Shown here: piece by piece, positions 35,671-47,240 of the stretch | Numbering within the stretch: position 1 is the first letter of the stretch | How the letters are laid out: each line of letters begins with the position of its first letter | NCBI GenBank assembly: GCA_016165875.1 | Contig: JABBOT010000003.1 | Location: 36,768,672-36,832,671 of the forward strand | Reading direction: 5' to 3' | Origin: Acanthopleura granulata | Taxonomy: Eukaryota > Mollusca > Polyplacophora > Chitonida > Chitonidae | Length of the DNA: 64,000 nt | Notes under the pieces: model-generated | Seen by the model: only the letters and a program-made list of their open reading frames with translations | Told to the model about the DNA's origin: nothing | The model's database searches: none | Position numbers and translations under genes: made by a program

Positions 35671-37124
35671 TACATGCAGTGGTCAAATGCAAGTGGTCAA
35701 GAGAAGGGGTAGGCTCCCCCTCCCCCTGCCGCCACTCCTCCCGAGACTTAGGCCAGACTTCTTTGTTCTAGCAGTATGTAATATAAGATGTAATATGAGA
35801 GTGTGTACCTGGAAGAGTTTGCAAATCTTTAGGCCTAACCCACACGAAGAAAGGCGAGTCTACATATATCCATTAATAGAAGAGACAAGACCAAATGTAT
35901 AGATAAGGAATCCCATGTAAAGTTAAAAAAAATCGTCACTTTTTCAGTTTGTGATGTAGGATCGCAGTTCAAAGTAACCAAAAGCGCCCACGTAAGGAAA
36001 ATCGAACAGGCGGCCATGCTATCAATTTTAACGAACCAATTCTGCCACCCGAGAAGGCATCTGTTTCTAATCTGACGTCGGCTGTTCCTACTTCACCATT
36101 TTACCATGCAGAAATAGTGTTAAATCAGCCGTTATCCCCCTGAGCACAGGACAAGTCATTTTCAATGAAAGTCGAACACGTTTGGGGGTTATTCCCAAAG
36201 GTCTCAACTAGGAGGCCACAATTCAGGGCCTTCGGTTGTAATGATGAGGGGGAGTGTACATCGCTCGACAAAGGTGACTCTCGCATCTAGGAATTAAGAG
36301 CGTAGGGTACGGATGACGCGACAGCGTGTTTCCGGTTACCCTGAAATGGCGTCTCCTATTGCCTCGTAAGAATCCCAGAGAAAAAGGTGATTCATAGTGT
36401 TACCAAGCGCGTCATAAATAAATGCCTACTCGCGTTTAGGCCTGTATGGACCCATTTTCTGAAATATCTTTCATTCTACTTTTTGTTGTCTTTTCTTTTA
36501 AAAAATTATTTTTTGTGAGTTTACATTGGTCATGTGTTAAAAATAACATACCTTTAGTATGATGGGTGATAAGTATGATGGTTGATAATGGCCACAGAGT
36601 GCGTCCAGTACGAAGCGAAGAGGCGAGGCAAAGATGCCATGCGATATATACATATATATATATATGGCAGAAAAAGGATAAAAAAAAAGAAGGAAAAAAA
36701 TGGCCATTGCATTGAACGTTGTTCTTGCCCAAAGTCCGATATTGCTTTTTTCAGTGCGTTTTCTTGAAAAGCAAAGAGAAAATGCACTAGTTCTCTTCCT
36801 TTGAAACGGCCGTTGAAGTTTGGGTTTGCATTTCATAATTTTTTGGTTCGCATTTCCCAACAGTGTTTTTTTCTTTTTTTTTTTGGAGTGGATGTCGCTA
36901 CCCTTGTCTAAGGCGTTATAATGGAAAGTAGTTATGGGATTGGATGTTTTATAAGAATTAATCATGCACTTGTGCTATACCGGGCGAGACAGTTCTGCAA
37001 ACCGACTTCTCCAGCATTCTATGTACATGAACACATGTAAACTGCAAACACTGCGTCATAAAACGGACTTCATGGGTGACTGCGTGCTTTTGTATAACTG
37101 AGATCGCTCTTACTTGACCATATA

Positions 37125-37345
37125 CATTTGACCACCACGTGCACCGTGCATCATGGGTGCCTGTGTCTTGCACAAGTGGACCATTCATGGTTAAGGACTT
37201 ATTTCAGTCGGACTGGCGTATGCACTGGCTTAGTCGTGTGGGTACTTCGCAGATACTGATCTACAATATGACTGTCACACATATTCACATGGGTTCAAAT
37301 CCCACAGCACTCACTGACGCTGTCCAGTACTTTTTGCTTTTGAAA
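37125..37345 (+). mobile_element. tRNA-like element, SINE-2 family
   Basis: A-box TGGCTTAGTCG at 37226-37236 and B-box GGGTTCAAATCCC at 37291-37303. It has the 5' extension 'catggttaaggacttattt' and the 3' end 'ctgtccagtactttttgc', whose T-run could stop RNA polymerase III. Confidence 0.75.
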
Positions 37346-37784
37346 GAAAAGGCCACCTTTGAACACGCATAAGTATAAGTATTCATGATCTAGAAGATCA
37401 TTTCGTTTTTCGTTTCAAATATGCTCTTTATTTCCATTTAAATCGCTGTAAAAAAATGTCAAAAGATAACAGAGTTGCACTACGGTTGACATTTTGGATA
37501 ATATTGAACAGACTGAAGCACAGGGACGTCACCAATACTTTTTTGCTGCTAAACATGCTGTGACTGTTATATTTTCTCATTAAATACAGATACAGGTGTG
37601 GTACTACATATGTATTCACGGAGAACGTAGACATATTGCAATTAGGGGATGTGCCGGAAGAACCTGTGGCGTCACTGTTCTTCAACCCGTTCATTATCTT
37701 TCAAAAAGTCCACCATAGCACCTCAATCTTTATTTCCGTTTTAATGACTGGAAATTAATGCCAACAAATAACGAAGACTATATT

Positions 37785-38100
37785 TGCTATGTATGGTTGG
37801 GTTTAATGTCGTAATTAAGAAGTTTTCAGTCATATGAGGACGAGGAGTCCTTAGATTGTATATACATGTATGTACTGTGTCTTCTTGTACTGAGTCCACG
37901 CCGTGAAGTGCTGCCGCCACTGGAACATCATGCAGAAGACACCAGACATGACATCCCACCCAGTCACATTGTACTGACAGCGGGCCGACCAGACCTGTTT
38001 CTTTGTTCTAACCTCTGTGTTGAGTGCCAAGCGGGGCAGCAATAAGTACCATTTTTGAAGTCTTTGGTATGATCCGACCTGGAAGACTATGTTGGAATCA
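37785..38100 (-). mobile_element. SINE-3 copy, antisense
   Basis: Read on the minus strand it shows 'gactgggtgggatgtcatgt', 'gtgtcttctgcatgatgttc' and 'cagtggcggcagcacttcac', then 'ctcctcgtcctcatatgact' toward the tail. It lies inside duplication copy A. Confidence 0.65.
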
Positions 38101-38134
38101 GCACGAACTGGCATTATATGATGTTAAGAGCTTA

Positions 38135-38270
38135 GTAGAATTTGTGTATGCACTGGCTTAGTCGTGTGGGTACTTCGCCAGATACTGATCTACAATATGA
38201 CTGTCAGGTGACATATATTCACGTTTGTTCGAATCCCACAGCACCCACTGACACTGTCCAGTGCTTTTTG
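38135..38270 (+). mobile_element. tRNA-like element, SINE-2 family
   Basis: The A-box 'tggcttagtcg' at 38154-38164 is followed by a weakened B-box 'tgttcgaatcccac'. The upstream extension is partly deleted relative to the 47.1-kb copy. Confidence 0.7.
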
Positions 38271-38362
38271 CTTTTAAATTTTTCTTTAAAATTTAAACGC
38301 AAAACCTGACAAATTTTTTCTTTTGTTTTTAAATTTTGAATTAAAATTTAAAAGCAAAAAGG
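38264..38362. repeat. AT-rich inverted repeat
   Basis: 'ctttttgcttttaaattttt' and its near reverse complement 'aaaatttaaaagcaaaaag' flank about 60 bp of more A/T-rich inverted sequence. The equivalent in duplication copy B is at 47236-47331. Confidence 0.75.
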
Positions 38363-39016
38363 TAAATTTGTTCCTTAGTTCAACTGCAGCAATATACCCA
38401 CAGGTGAATAATGAGAATATATTGTGAGGATTGAAATTGTTCAACATTCAAAGGCCCCGATTGACTGGCGAAGGCTCAGGTTTCGCCTAGCCGCAAGTTA
38501 CGAGATTCTAGATGGCTGGAGGCGCCTTATGGCGACTTTTCTTGTGGAGAAGGGCCCGTCCTTCGAGTCCTAAACAAGGAAAGGAATGTTCTGGGGCAGC
38601 GGAACATCATTAATGCTTTGCGCACGTGCATGGTGAAGCAGCACCTCCCAGGATTACGAAGCTGCCTTAGACTGAAGTTAAACTTAATCTGAACTTCAAC
38701 ACAGTGAATTGCCATCAAGTTGTAACCTAACTGAAGAATTTCTGTTTTAATACCAAGAGTTATCTTAGGCCTTGGTTGTCAAAGTGAAAGATCAGTATCA
38801 ATACCAAAAGTCATGGCTATAAAGTCTAGGGTTTAAATCTAAGACAGCTTCGTGACCCTGTGGCGAGATACATGTAGGCGAGGGTCCAGTGTCAGCCTAG
38901 ATTCCGGAAGCTCTGCTCTTTCAGATAACCCTAAGCTCTCTAGTTCCGTCCTCTTGACCATGTCCCACCATCGTATGAATGAATATTAATATATAGCGCT
39001 ATCGACCTCCAATCGA

Positions 39017-39121
39017 CCAAATAAATATATCTATGAATAACTCAGAAGTCGCCATAGTTTCAGTCACGTTATGACTAAAACTATGGTGACTTCTGAATTA
39101 TTCATTGATATACTTATTTGG
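39017..39121. repeat. Near-perfect foldback with arms of about 50 bp
   Basis: The left arm 39017-39066 is complementary to the right arm 39072-39121 with a 5-bp loop and few mismatches. Only the right-arm sequence exists in duplication copy B. The left arm is thus an extra inverted copy of the SINE-1 tail junction. Confidence 0.85.
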
Positions 39122-39372
39122 TGTTTTACACCGTACCGGTGCTCAAGAATATTGCACTTATTCGACGGCGACCAGCATTAAGGTGGGAGGAAACCGGACA
39201 AAGCCCGGAGGAAACTTACGACCGCAGGGTATTGGCGGACCTTTCACGTACGACCGCGAAGCGGACGATCGCTTGTATTATACATGTTCAAGGCCCCATA
39301 ACCGATGTGACCAGGGAATTCTACAAATTTCCTGTCTAAGGCTGGGTTTGAAACCGGCAATTAACTCGGGAC
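39112..39372 (-). mobile_element. SINE-1 copy, antisense (end of duplication copy A)
   Basis: Shows the tail, 'ggtgttttacaccgtaccgg', 'attcgacggcgacc', 'ggtgggaggaaaccgg', and a B-box-like 'ggtttcaaacc' when read on the minus strand. The duplication ends at 'acgaattaag', where this SINE ends. Confidence 0.8.
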
Positions 39373-39522
39373 GAATTAAGTAGACATAGTCCAAGGAACC
39401 CTAGATGTATATTTAAAACAGCAATAAAGTATATAGGCCTGCGATGAACTCTTATACAACTTTCCTTTCTACTATTCAAGTACTGCACGTATAGCCAATG
39501 TTAATTGTCTATGTATACTCAA

Positions 39523-39725
39523 AAAGTATTGGATAGCGTCCGTGGACATGTGCATTGTACAGGATTTGAACCCCTTACCTGAGGATTTTTTTTGTGTGTT
39601 TTATTATTTTTATTGAGCGAAGTATCCACTGGACTAAGCCAATACAAGGTCATATCGGATTATACGCGTACTTATAACTTAGCAAGTCCAAGCGGTGTGG
39701 TTGTGCAAGGTAAACTAGGCCAGAA
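39523..39725 (-). mobile_element. tRNA-like element, SINE-2 family, diverged antisense copy
   Basis: Retains 'ggatagcgtccgtggac', a B-box 'gatttgaacccc' and A-box 'gactaagccaatac' read antisense. A T-rich insertion near 39585-39615 separates the boxes, which suggests an old copy. Confidence 0.55.
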
Positions 39726-40099
39726 AGATAACACATACAAAGCTTTGTGACGTCCAGGGCCACCATATTTACGCATTTCGTATGCGACACATTAAATGTA
39801 ATGCGCACCTTTTGTAGGCCTACTGTGGTCGGGGTATATTAAAATTTTTTTCGCCAATTTTATTAATCGGTATTTTAGCCCAGATAATAAAATGAAGCCC
39901 TATATGTATGTGATAAATAAAATTTATTCATTATGGAAGATCGCTGTTTTTTCGATATTATTTAAATACAGTATATGTCAAATTCCAATCACCGTCATCC
40001 GGAATTCTACCCACCGAGTGTACTTTACATACACATGCAGCTAGCACTCGATTGTCGGCATTATACTGGAGTGTACATATCACCATAAACACTGTGTAC

Positions 40100-40284
40100 C
40101 ACAGGTGCACAAACTGTAACAAAATCTTCACTTTTGTGTACCAGGGGAACACGGCCGTGTGTACCGACCGTGTGTACCACAAAACACGTACACGCGTCTG
40201 ATCATTTTATCACGTGCACAATTGGTATATCTCAAGTACACAAAAGTTGTAGGTATTCAATTTCGTTACAGTTTGTGTACACGG
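40100..40284. repeat. Foldback / MITE-like inverted repeat
   Basis: 'gcacaaactgtaac...acttttgtgtacc' (40106-40142) is mirrored by 'gtacacaaaagt...gttacagtttgtgtac' (40234-40281). The roughly 90-bp centre has several 'gtgtacc' repeats. Confidence 0.6.
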
Positions 40285-40479
40285 TCATTTTAACAGACAG
40301 CGGACTCAAACCATATTTTATACGCCAGTATAATAGTTCATTAGCAGGTATACAAATACCTTTGTTTTGCACACGCCTACACAAGCATAAGTTACAGTGT
40401 GTGTATCATTTATAACACGGCACGTGGTCAGGTTAAAAAAATATATGTTATGTTAAAAAACGAGATGGGTGACGATGGA

Positions 40480-40650
40480 CAGTGTATGATGGCTCACATC
40501 GCCAGATATCAGCCAAATGGGACTTGGCGGTGGTGGATCTGGCCAACTGCCGTTGGAATCGAACTCGCCACGTATACATACAGACCTGCGTGTTATATGA
40601 CGGGGTTTCAGCGTGTTGGCCGCTTATGCGGACATACGAGGTAGGCTTAT
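40480..40650 (-). mobile_element. tRNA-related SINE head (unassigned family), antisense
   Basis: Read on the minus strand, 'taagcggccaacacgctg' resembles a D-arm/A-box and 'ggcgagttcgattccaacgg' a T-arm/B-box. They are about 60 bp apart. No tail is recognised. Confidence 0.4.
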
Positions 40651-40744
40651 ACATTGATATGAACTGAGACGATTCAGGTCGACCGTTATCCGATACATGT
40701 ATAGGTTATCGCGGTAGGCCTAATATAAGCGAGGGCACCGCCAT

Positions 40745-40840
40745 TATTTATTTATTGATTTATTTGATTGGTGGTTTTCATTTATACGACGGCGACCAAA
40801 ATTATGGTGGGAGGAAACCGGGCAGGGTGCAGAACCCTCC
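40745..40840 (-). mobile_element. SINE-1 tail and body fragment, antisense
   Basis: Has the '(attt)n gattggtggttttcatttatacgacgg' tail junction and 'attatggtgggaggaaaccg'. It is truncated at about 40840. Confidence 0.75.
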
Positions 40841-41062
40841 TGGTGTGAAACGAAAGCTTGGCATCATATCTCTCTCCAGGTCAGTCTTTTACATGTATGA
40901 CTTACAGGTACAGCTACATTGTAGGCCTTACTGGAGTCGTACTGCAGCATTCACTACTCAATACACAAATAAATGACCTAGCTATAGAGAACTTGATATC
41001 ATTGTGCAGGACTGTAATACACACTTGGCAGTAAATATGTGTGCAAAACTCAGAGCAAAAAG

Positions 41063-41250
41063 TGCTGGGCAGCGTCAGTGTATGCTGTGGGATTCGAACC
41101 CACAAGGATTTGAGTGACAATCAAATGTAGATCAGTATCTGCGAAGTACCCACAGGACTAAGCCAACACGGTAAACACTAGTGCTAAAATAAGCCTTTAA
41201 CCGTGAGCGACCTGGTTGTGCAAGACCGTGCCCGTGACGTCGTTCATGGG
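41063..41250 (-). mobile_element. tRNA-like element, SINE-2 family, antisense
   Basis: Read antisense it has A-box 'tggcttagtcc' and B-box 'gggttcgaatccc', with the 3' part 'actgacgctgcccagcactt'. The conserved extension 'cttgcacaaccaggtcgctc' lies beyond the A-box. Confidence 0.7.
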
Positions 41251-41449
41251 AAGAAAGGGAGGTAACCATGAAACAAGATGTAGTCCATTCAAATCCCTGA
41301 AAAATCATGCCAGATAATAACAATATATTATTGAATTACTAGTGGAGAATACAGTAAAATTCGTATCTTCTGTACAATGTTGATATCCAAGACCTTAAAC
41401 ATCTATTACCCTTTCTGCTTAATATTTACCTAGCCTACTCTCTTACAAG

Positions 41450-41607
41450 TACGTAGGCCCTACATCATTGTGGCCCTCTCCTGCCGAAGGTGGAGTGGTC
41501 GTGGGTTTCTCCTCCCACCGTATGCTAACCACAGTCGTATAAGAGAAATATCCTTTAGTACGGCGTAAAACACCAATGAAATAAATAAATAAATAAATAA
41601 ATAAATA
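41450..41607 (+). mobile_element. SINE-1 3' part with (AAAT)n tail
   Basis: Diverged body, then 'tcctcccaccgtatgctaac', 'tagtacggcgtaaaacacca' and about seven AAAT units. Confidence 0.75.
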
Positions 41608-42324
41608 TTTATTGTGGCAGAAATGCACGTCCATGTAATTTTTGTATATCAGCAGTGCACAATTTGTGTTATTTGTTTAATATATACAACCTCATTGAAG
41701 TGTGTATCAGTGATACACCATTTATGTACATACACTAATACACGTGTATTGTGGATGTGCAAATTTGTAAACAGTTGCTTTACAGAGTATACGGCTATTG
41801 GGTGGTTATATCAAGCATGCCATATTATATCTGACTCAATCAACAGCGATGACAATTAATTTGATTAAATTAGGATACTTTACTGTAGCTGATAAAACAC
41901 ATGAAAAAGAATAAATCTAGGGAAAATGTGTAGGGTCTAAAATGAAAATTAATTTCGGGAAAAATTCGGGAAAAAGATTAAGTTCCTGATTTGGAGCCAT
42001 AGCTGTAGGGGTTAATTTGAATCTGCGACTTCACGTGCATGATGAAGAACCTGTGGAGCTCCGGCACTTATTTATTTGATGGGCTCGTGCTTTATACTGC
42101 GACTCTAAATGACGGTTAGCTGGCTTAATAATTTAATCAGGTGATATGAACTCACCGATTTGCCCGGTATACTTAGTTTAATTATCCACTGCACCCTCAT
42201 CGGGTTAACCGTTTATAAAATACAACTTAAAGCATGCTGAATAATTAATATGACGACATTCTATATAACGGGTGTACAAGGCTACAAAAGTGTATGGGTC
42301 TAAGTTTCATAATTTATAACGAAA

Positions 42325-42500
42325 AATAGCGGACAGCGTCAGTGGACCTTATGAGATTCGAACTCACAAAGACCTGCGTGTTATGCAAATGTAGAACCAA
42401 TTCTAACGAAGTATCCACATGACTAAGCCGCTACGAGAATACAGACGGTCATATTTACTAGGTCATTCCGCTTAAGGTGCAGTTGTGCAAGCACTGATCG
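42325..42500 (-). mobile_element. tRNA-like element, SINE-2 family, antisense
   Basis: Contains 'ggacagcgtcagtggacc', antisense B-box 'gagattcgaactcac' and A-box 'catgactaagccgc', then the extension with 'gtgcagttgtgcaag'. Confidence 0.7.
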
Positions 42501-42519
42501 ACGTTCGTAGCCTAATCTA

Positions 42520-42574
42520 GGGGAGACAATCTCACAGTGAGCAGAGGCATTTATTTATTACGATTGTCTCCCCT
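42520..42574. repeat. Hairpin with perfect 13-bp arms
   Basis: 'aggggagacaatc' (42520-42532) and 'gattgtctcccct' (42562-42574) are exact reverse complements around a 29-bp loop. Confidence 0.85.
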
Positions 42575-42599
42575 GAAAAGTAAAACATTAAAAAGCGGT

Positions 42600-43500
42600 G
42601 GCGGAGAGGTGGGGAATCATGAGAAGAGGGGTCCACCAAGGAGGATACTTTTAATGTTAAATTTGAAAAGTTTGTGGTCACGTGACCAAGATGTTATTTA
42701 GTTTATTTCCACAATTTTGAAGATATCAACGAAGTGTTTTTAACCCTTTGTATTCCTTGGTGTAGTATATCCGTTATCCGTGGTTCTTGGGAAAAATACG
42801 TTCATTAAACATCGGTAACGACAAAACTTTGAGCCCCTACATCGCTTCAGAACACAGAATGACATATTTGTTAACACAGCCAAATGTTTAAAATGTACAC
42901 GTAGTACATAAGCATCCCTCGGCACCCACCATAGTTTAGTTTTACACCTGTACAATTTGTGTGTCTTATGAAAACCAAAGATAAGGGCCAACTTCCTTAA
43001 GAAGGGGGTTGGAGTGGGGGGGGGGGGTAGAGAAGGTAGTGAAGGATCTAAGCACAACTTAAATCGACCTTTTGACAAATTCAGAAAACCTACTAATTTT
43101 GTGTTTAAGAATTTTCTGCACTCAAGCCGATGATATAATACTCTTTTAACTCACCAATTTTCAGATTTTCAGATTTAACTCACCAATTTTCACCAATTCT
43201 ACAGCTTTATCAGCAACTGGGGGGTGACCTCCAAAATTGTAATTTGGGAAAAGTTGATTGTAATTTACGATGAATCTGTGCAAGTTAGCTGGAAAATGAA
43301 AACGGATTCTTAAAGTAGGAGGAAAAAAGTCTGCCAAGTAGGATACTTTTATAATATTGAATTTTTTTAATGTTTGTTGTCAAGTGACCAACATGTAAAT
43401 TAATTTATTCCCATAGTTTGAAAGTTATCGCCCCTTTTTTCCTTTTTGTTACCCTTGACGTGGCATGTCCGCTATAAAAAATTTCATCTCAATCAGGCGT
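42600..43500. repeat. Two related segments in direct order (about 42610-42790 and 43315-43500)
   Basis: Both share 'ccaag(g/t)aggatacttttaat', 'tttgtkgtcamgtgaccaasatg' and 'ttatttccayarttttgaa'-like blocks. They appear to be two diverged copies of one sequence. Confidence 0.45.
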
Positions 43501-44462
43501 TCCTGATGAAAAAGAAAGATTTTTAAAGTTTTTTTTGAAAGTCGATTTCAGAGCATGAAGTATTCCGTTTTTTCACATTTTCTTCATTTAAACCGAATAG
43601 AGACCGCTAAAATGAGACAAAGGTACATTTGTGGTAATACTTTATTATTGTATTTTCTGGCAGGCCTCTTGGTCCTTTACACGATTTGCAGGCTTTTCTC
43701 TATCTGTTGAGCAGCCCGCTATGCATTGTACAGGACGAATAGGTACACATATTATTATAAACGTTGCAGCATTCCGCCATGAACCGACAAAAAGGTAGGG
43801 TAAATACACACATGTATACATATTCTTTCGTTGACTTACTTTGATTGTTAATGTGGATCCAGCATAACTCGGGTCATTATGGGTAGTTGAGGCTCTGACT
43901 TACTTTAGTGGCGTAGTTGACAGTTTGATCTTGATCAGCTGTTTATCACGGTAACATGAAGAAGTCTCGTGGCGTAAGAAGAATGCAGGTTCAGCCAGAG
44001 TTTTCAGCTTCAACACTCTCTATCAAATACTGTGTACGAGCGGTACACATTATGGTGGCAAAAATGCACACCCACATAGTTTTTTTTGTACATCGACAAG
44101 GACACATGTATCAGTGCTCAACAAGTTGAGTACGGCTGACACACATGCATTGTGGATGCCCAACCTTTTACACAGTTGTTTTACCGAGCATATAGCAACA
44201 TGTGTCTCCAATACAATCCTACAGCACTTCAGTAACTAGTGGGCTATTTTCCATTGTGTAGGAGTTTTAAGGCAAAACAGAAGCGCGCCAAGTTTCCAGC
44301 TCGCCCATTTTGAGAGGTGTCTGAAACCGAGAAATAAAAGGAACAAGTCCCAATTTACCTACACCAAAACCTGTTTTCTCCAGTATAATATGATATATAT
44401 CAACTTAGGTGTGAAAAATTAACATTTGAATGTAATGACCTACCGTATGATATTAAGTAAGT

Positions 44463-44505
44463 GGTCTTGAGTACGGCGTTAAACACCAATCATATAAATA
44501 AACAG
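44463..44505 (+). mobile_element. SINE-1 tail fragment
   Basis: Only 'cttgagtacggcgttaaaca' and a short (ATAA)n remnant remain. Confidence 0.6.
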
Positions 44506-46084
44506 CAGCCGTCACAGATCTAGACAGCACAGTTACTAAACTATAACATGAAAAGAATAAAAAGGAACAAGGGGACAGGACTGCTTTTTGCACTAAAATA
44601 ATACCGCTTTAGGGCAGGTATACAATACAAGACGACAGCATGAAGTCAGACCAGAGCGGTAATTACTATGTGATATTTCCTACCTCATGTGTTTTCACCT
44701 CATTTATGATTCTATTCTGTTTACATGAACTCTTAGACAGTATTAACTTAAACCACTCTAGCACCAGGGCATAATGCAGCATTATATGTAGGTAAGAGAG
44801 TGCAGAGTGTTCATAGAAATTTTGGTTTAGAATTGTATCATATGCTGTCTTATGATTACATTCAAGCTCATTTTAATATGCTGTTTAGAAAAAGGGTGGA
44901 AAATAAAACATTCCAATCCTCAATTCTGAGTATTAGAATGCGGTAAATTGAGAATCGGTGGGTCATTTCAGACCTGTTGAGATTTCTCCGCGGGACAATC
45001 ATTCAACTGTGCATAATTCCAATCCTTATGATATCACCATTTTCTTTGTACTGCTAAATGATGTTCCGATTCTCACTCCACACAATATAGGTGCAAGACA
45101 TCAAGCAAGTGTGACGTCAGATACATCAGGTATGTGATCCAGCACCAACGCATGGACGTGCATGGTGAACACTTGCTATTGGATGATTCCATTTCTTGTG
45201 AATAAGGGTAATTCCTGAATTAATACGGGCGGATTCCTGGATGTGACGAGTACAGTAGTGAGTCCGAAAACTGCAGTTGTGGAAACCAGGACAATAAAAT
45301 AAGAAATCCCAACAGACAAAAATGTGCAACAACTTGGTAGGCTTTGGGGGCTGTCCTAGCATACATGTAACAGCTTTTCTATTAACGGAAGTTCCTGGCG
45401 TGTATTGGATACTTGACAGAAATGCGCTTTTGAAATAATTCACACGACTACAAAAATAATTTCTTCAGATTTCTGAAAGTTTATAGTTTTATACCATACA
45501 CATCAAAACACCAAAAGCGATTCATCCATGTACAGAGAGAGAAGTTACCTTGTAACTGATATTATCGACGAACAGTTCTAAAAGGAGTTAATATTTCTAC
45601 TGTGAACTTTTGCATTCTGTGATGAGTTACAATTGGTACAGCAGAAAAAAGAAGAATAAAAGAAGAAAAGAAATGGACATTTCATTGAAATGTTCTTGAC
45701 CAAAGTCCGATATTGCTTTTTTCAGTGCGTTTTCTTGAAAAGCAAAGAGAAAATGCACTAGTTCTCGTCCTTTGAAACGGCCGTTCAAGTTTGGGCTTTC
45801 ATTTCATAATTTTTTGGTCCGCATTCCCCAACAGTGTTTTCTTCTTTTATTGGAGTGGATGTCGCTACCCTTGTCTAAGGCGTTGTCATGGAAAGTAGGT
45901 GGATTGGATGTTTTATAAGAATTTATCATGCACTTGTGCTATACCAGGCGAGACAGTTCTGCAAACCGACTTCTCCAGCATTCTATGTACATTAACACAT
46001 GTCAACTGCAAACACTGCGTCATAAAACGGACTTCATGGGTGACTGCGTGCTCTTGTATAACTGAGATCGCTCTTACTTGACCA

Positions 46085-46305
46085 TATGCATTTGACCACC
46101 GCGCGCACCAGGCATCACAGGTGCCTGTGTCTTGCACAAGTGGACCATTCATGGTTAAGGGCTTATTTTAGTCGGACTGGCGTATGTACTGGCTTAGTCG
46201 TGTGGGTACTTCGCAGATACTGATCTACAATATGATTGTCACACATATTCACGTGGGTTCAAATCCCACAGCACCCACTGACGCTGTCCAGTACTTTTTG
46301 CTTTT
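46085..46305 (+). mobile_element. tRNA-like element, SINE-2 family (copy B, first)
   Basis: A-box 'tggcttagtcg' and B-box 'gggttcaaatccc', with 3' end 'gctgtccagtactttttgc'. It is the counterpart of the 37.1-kb element. Confidence 0.75.
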
Positions 46306-46734
46306 AAAAGAAAAGGCCACATTTAAACACGCATAAGTATAAGTATTCATGATCTAGAAGATCATTTCGTTTTTCGTTTCAAATATGCTCTGAATTTTTA
46401 TTTCCATTTTAATCGCTGTAAAAAAAATGTCAAAAGATAATAGAGTTGCACTACGGTTGACATTTTGGACAATATTGAACAGACTGAAGCACAGGGACGT
46501 CACCAATACTTTTTTGCTGCTAAACATGCTGTGACTGTTATATTTTCTCATTAAATACAGATACAGGTGTGGTACCACAAATGTATTCACGTAGAACGTA
46601 GGTATATAGCAATCAGGGGATGTGGTGTCACTGTTCTTCAACCCGTTCATTATCTTTCAAAAAGCACACCGTAGCACCTCAGTTTTTATTTAATGACTGG
46701 AAAATAATGCCAACAAATAACGAAGACTATATTT

Positions 46735-47060
46735 GCTATGTATGGTTGGGTTTAACGTCGTAATTAACAAGTTTTTAATCATATGACGACGAGGAGTCCT
46801 TAGATTGTATATACATGTATGTACTGTGTCTTCTTGTACTGAGTCCACGCCGTGAAGTGCTGCCGCCAATGGAACATCATGCAGAAGACACCAGACATGA
46901 CATCCCACCCAGTCACATTGTACTGACAGCGGGCCGACCAGACCTGTTTCCTTGCTCTAACCTCTCAGTGCTGAGTGCCAAGCGAGGCAGCAACAAGTAC
47001 CATTTTTGAAGTCTTTGGTATGAGCCGACCTGGAAGACTATGTTGGAATCAGCACGAAAT
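46735..47060 (-). mobile_element. SINE-3 copy, antisense (copy B)
   Basis: Counterpart of the 37.8-kb copy, with the same body blocks and a head end near 'cgacctggaagactatg'. Confidence 0.65.
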
Positions 47061-47092
47061 AGCATTATATGATCCGTATTGTGTTTAAATGG

Positions 47093-47240
47093 TTAAGAGC
47101 TTATTTTAGTAGAATTTTTGTATGTACTGGCTTAGTCGTCTGGGTACTTCGCAAGATACTGATCTACAATATGACTGTCAGGTGACACATATTCACGTGG
47201 GTTCGAATCCCACAGCACCCACTGACACTGTCCAGTATTT
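47093..47240 (+). mobile_element. tRNA-like element, SINE-2 family (copy B, second)
   Basis: A-box 'tggcttagtcg' and intact B-box 'gggttcgaatccc'. This copy retains the upstream 'aaatggttaagagcttattt' that is partly deleted in copy A. Confidence 0.75.

Larger units (their letters stand above)
36665..39372. repeat. Direct duplication, copy A (about 2.7 kb)
   Basis: Aligns end to end with 45639-48287 in the same orientation, with scattered substitutions and a few indels. Both copies carry the same nested elements in the same order: two SINE-2 copies, one SINE-3 body, an AT-rich inverted repeat and a SINE-1 copy at the right end. Copy A lacks roughly 25 bp present in copy B near 38.1 kb and has an extra foldback at 39017-39121. 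Confidence 0.9.
41603..44195. repeat. Two diverged copies of an unnamed repeat (41603-41815 and 44035-44195)
   Basis: Both contain 'tggcagaaatgcac/tggcaaaaatgcac', a 'tttttgtayatc' block, 'acatgcattgtggatgyscaa' and a following 'cagttgytttac'. Same orientation, 2.4 kb apart. No coding potential is seen. Confidence 0.45.

Noticed and set aside
37291..37303. Possible functional tRNA genes at the A-box/B-box pairs
   Set aside because: The same boxes occur in at least nine copies with shared flanks, and I see no convincing acceptor stem, so they are repeat elements.
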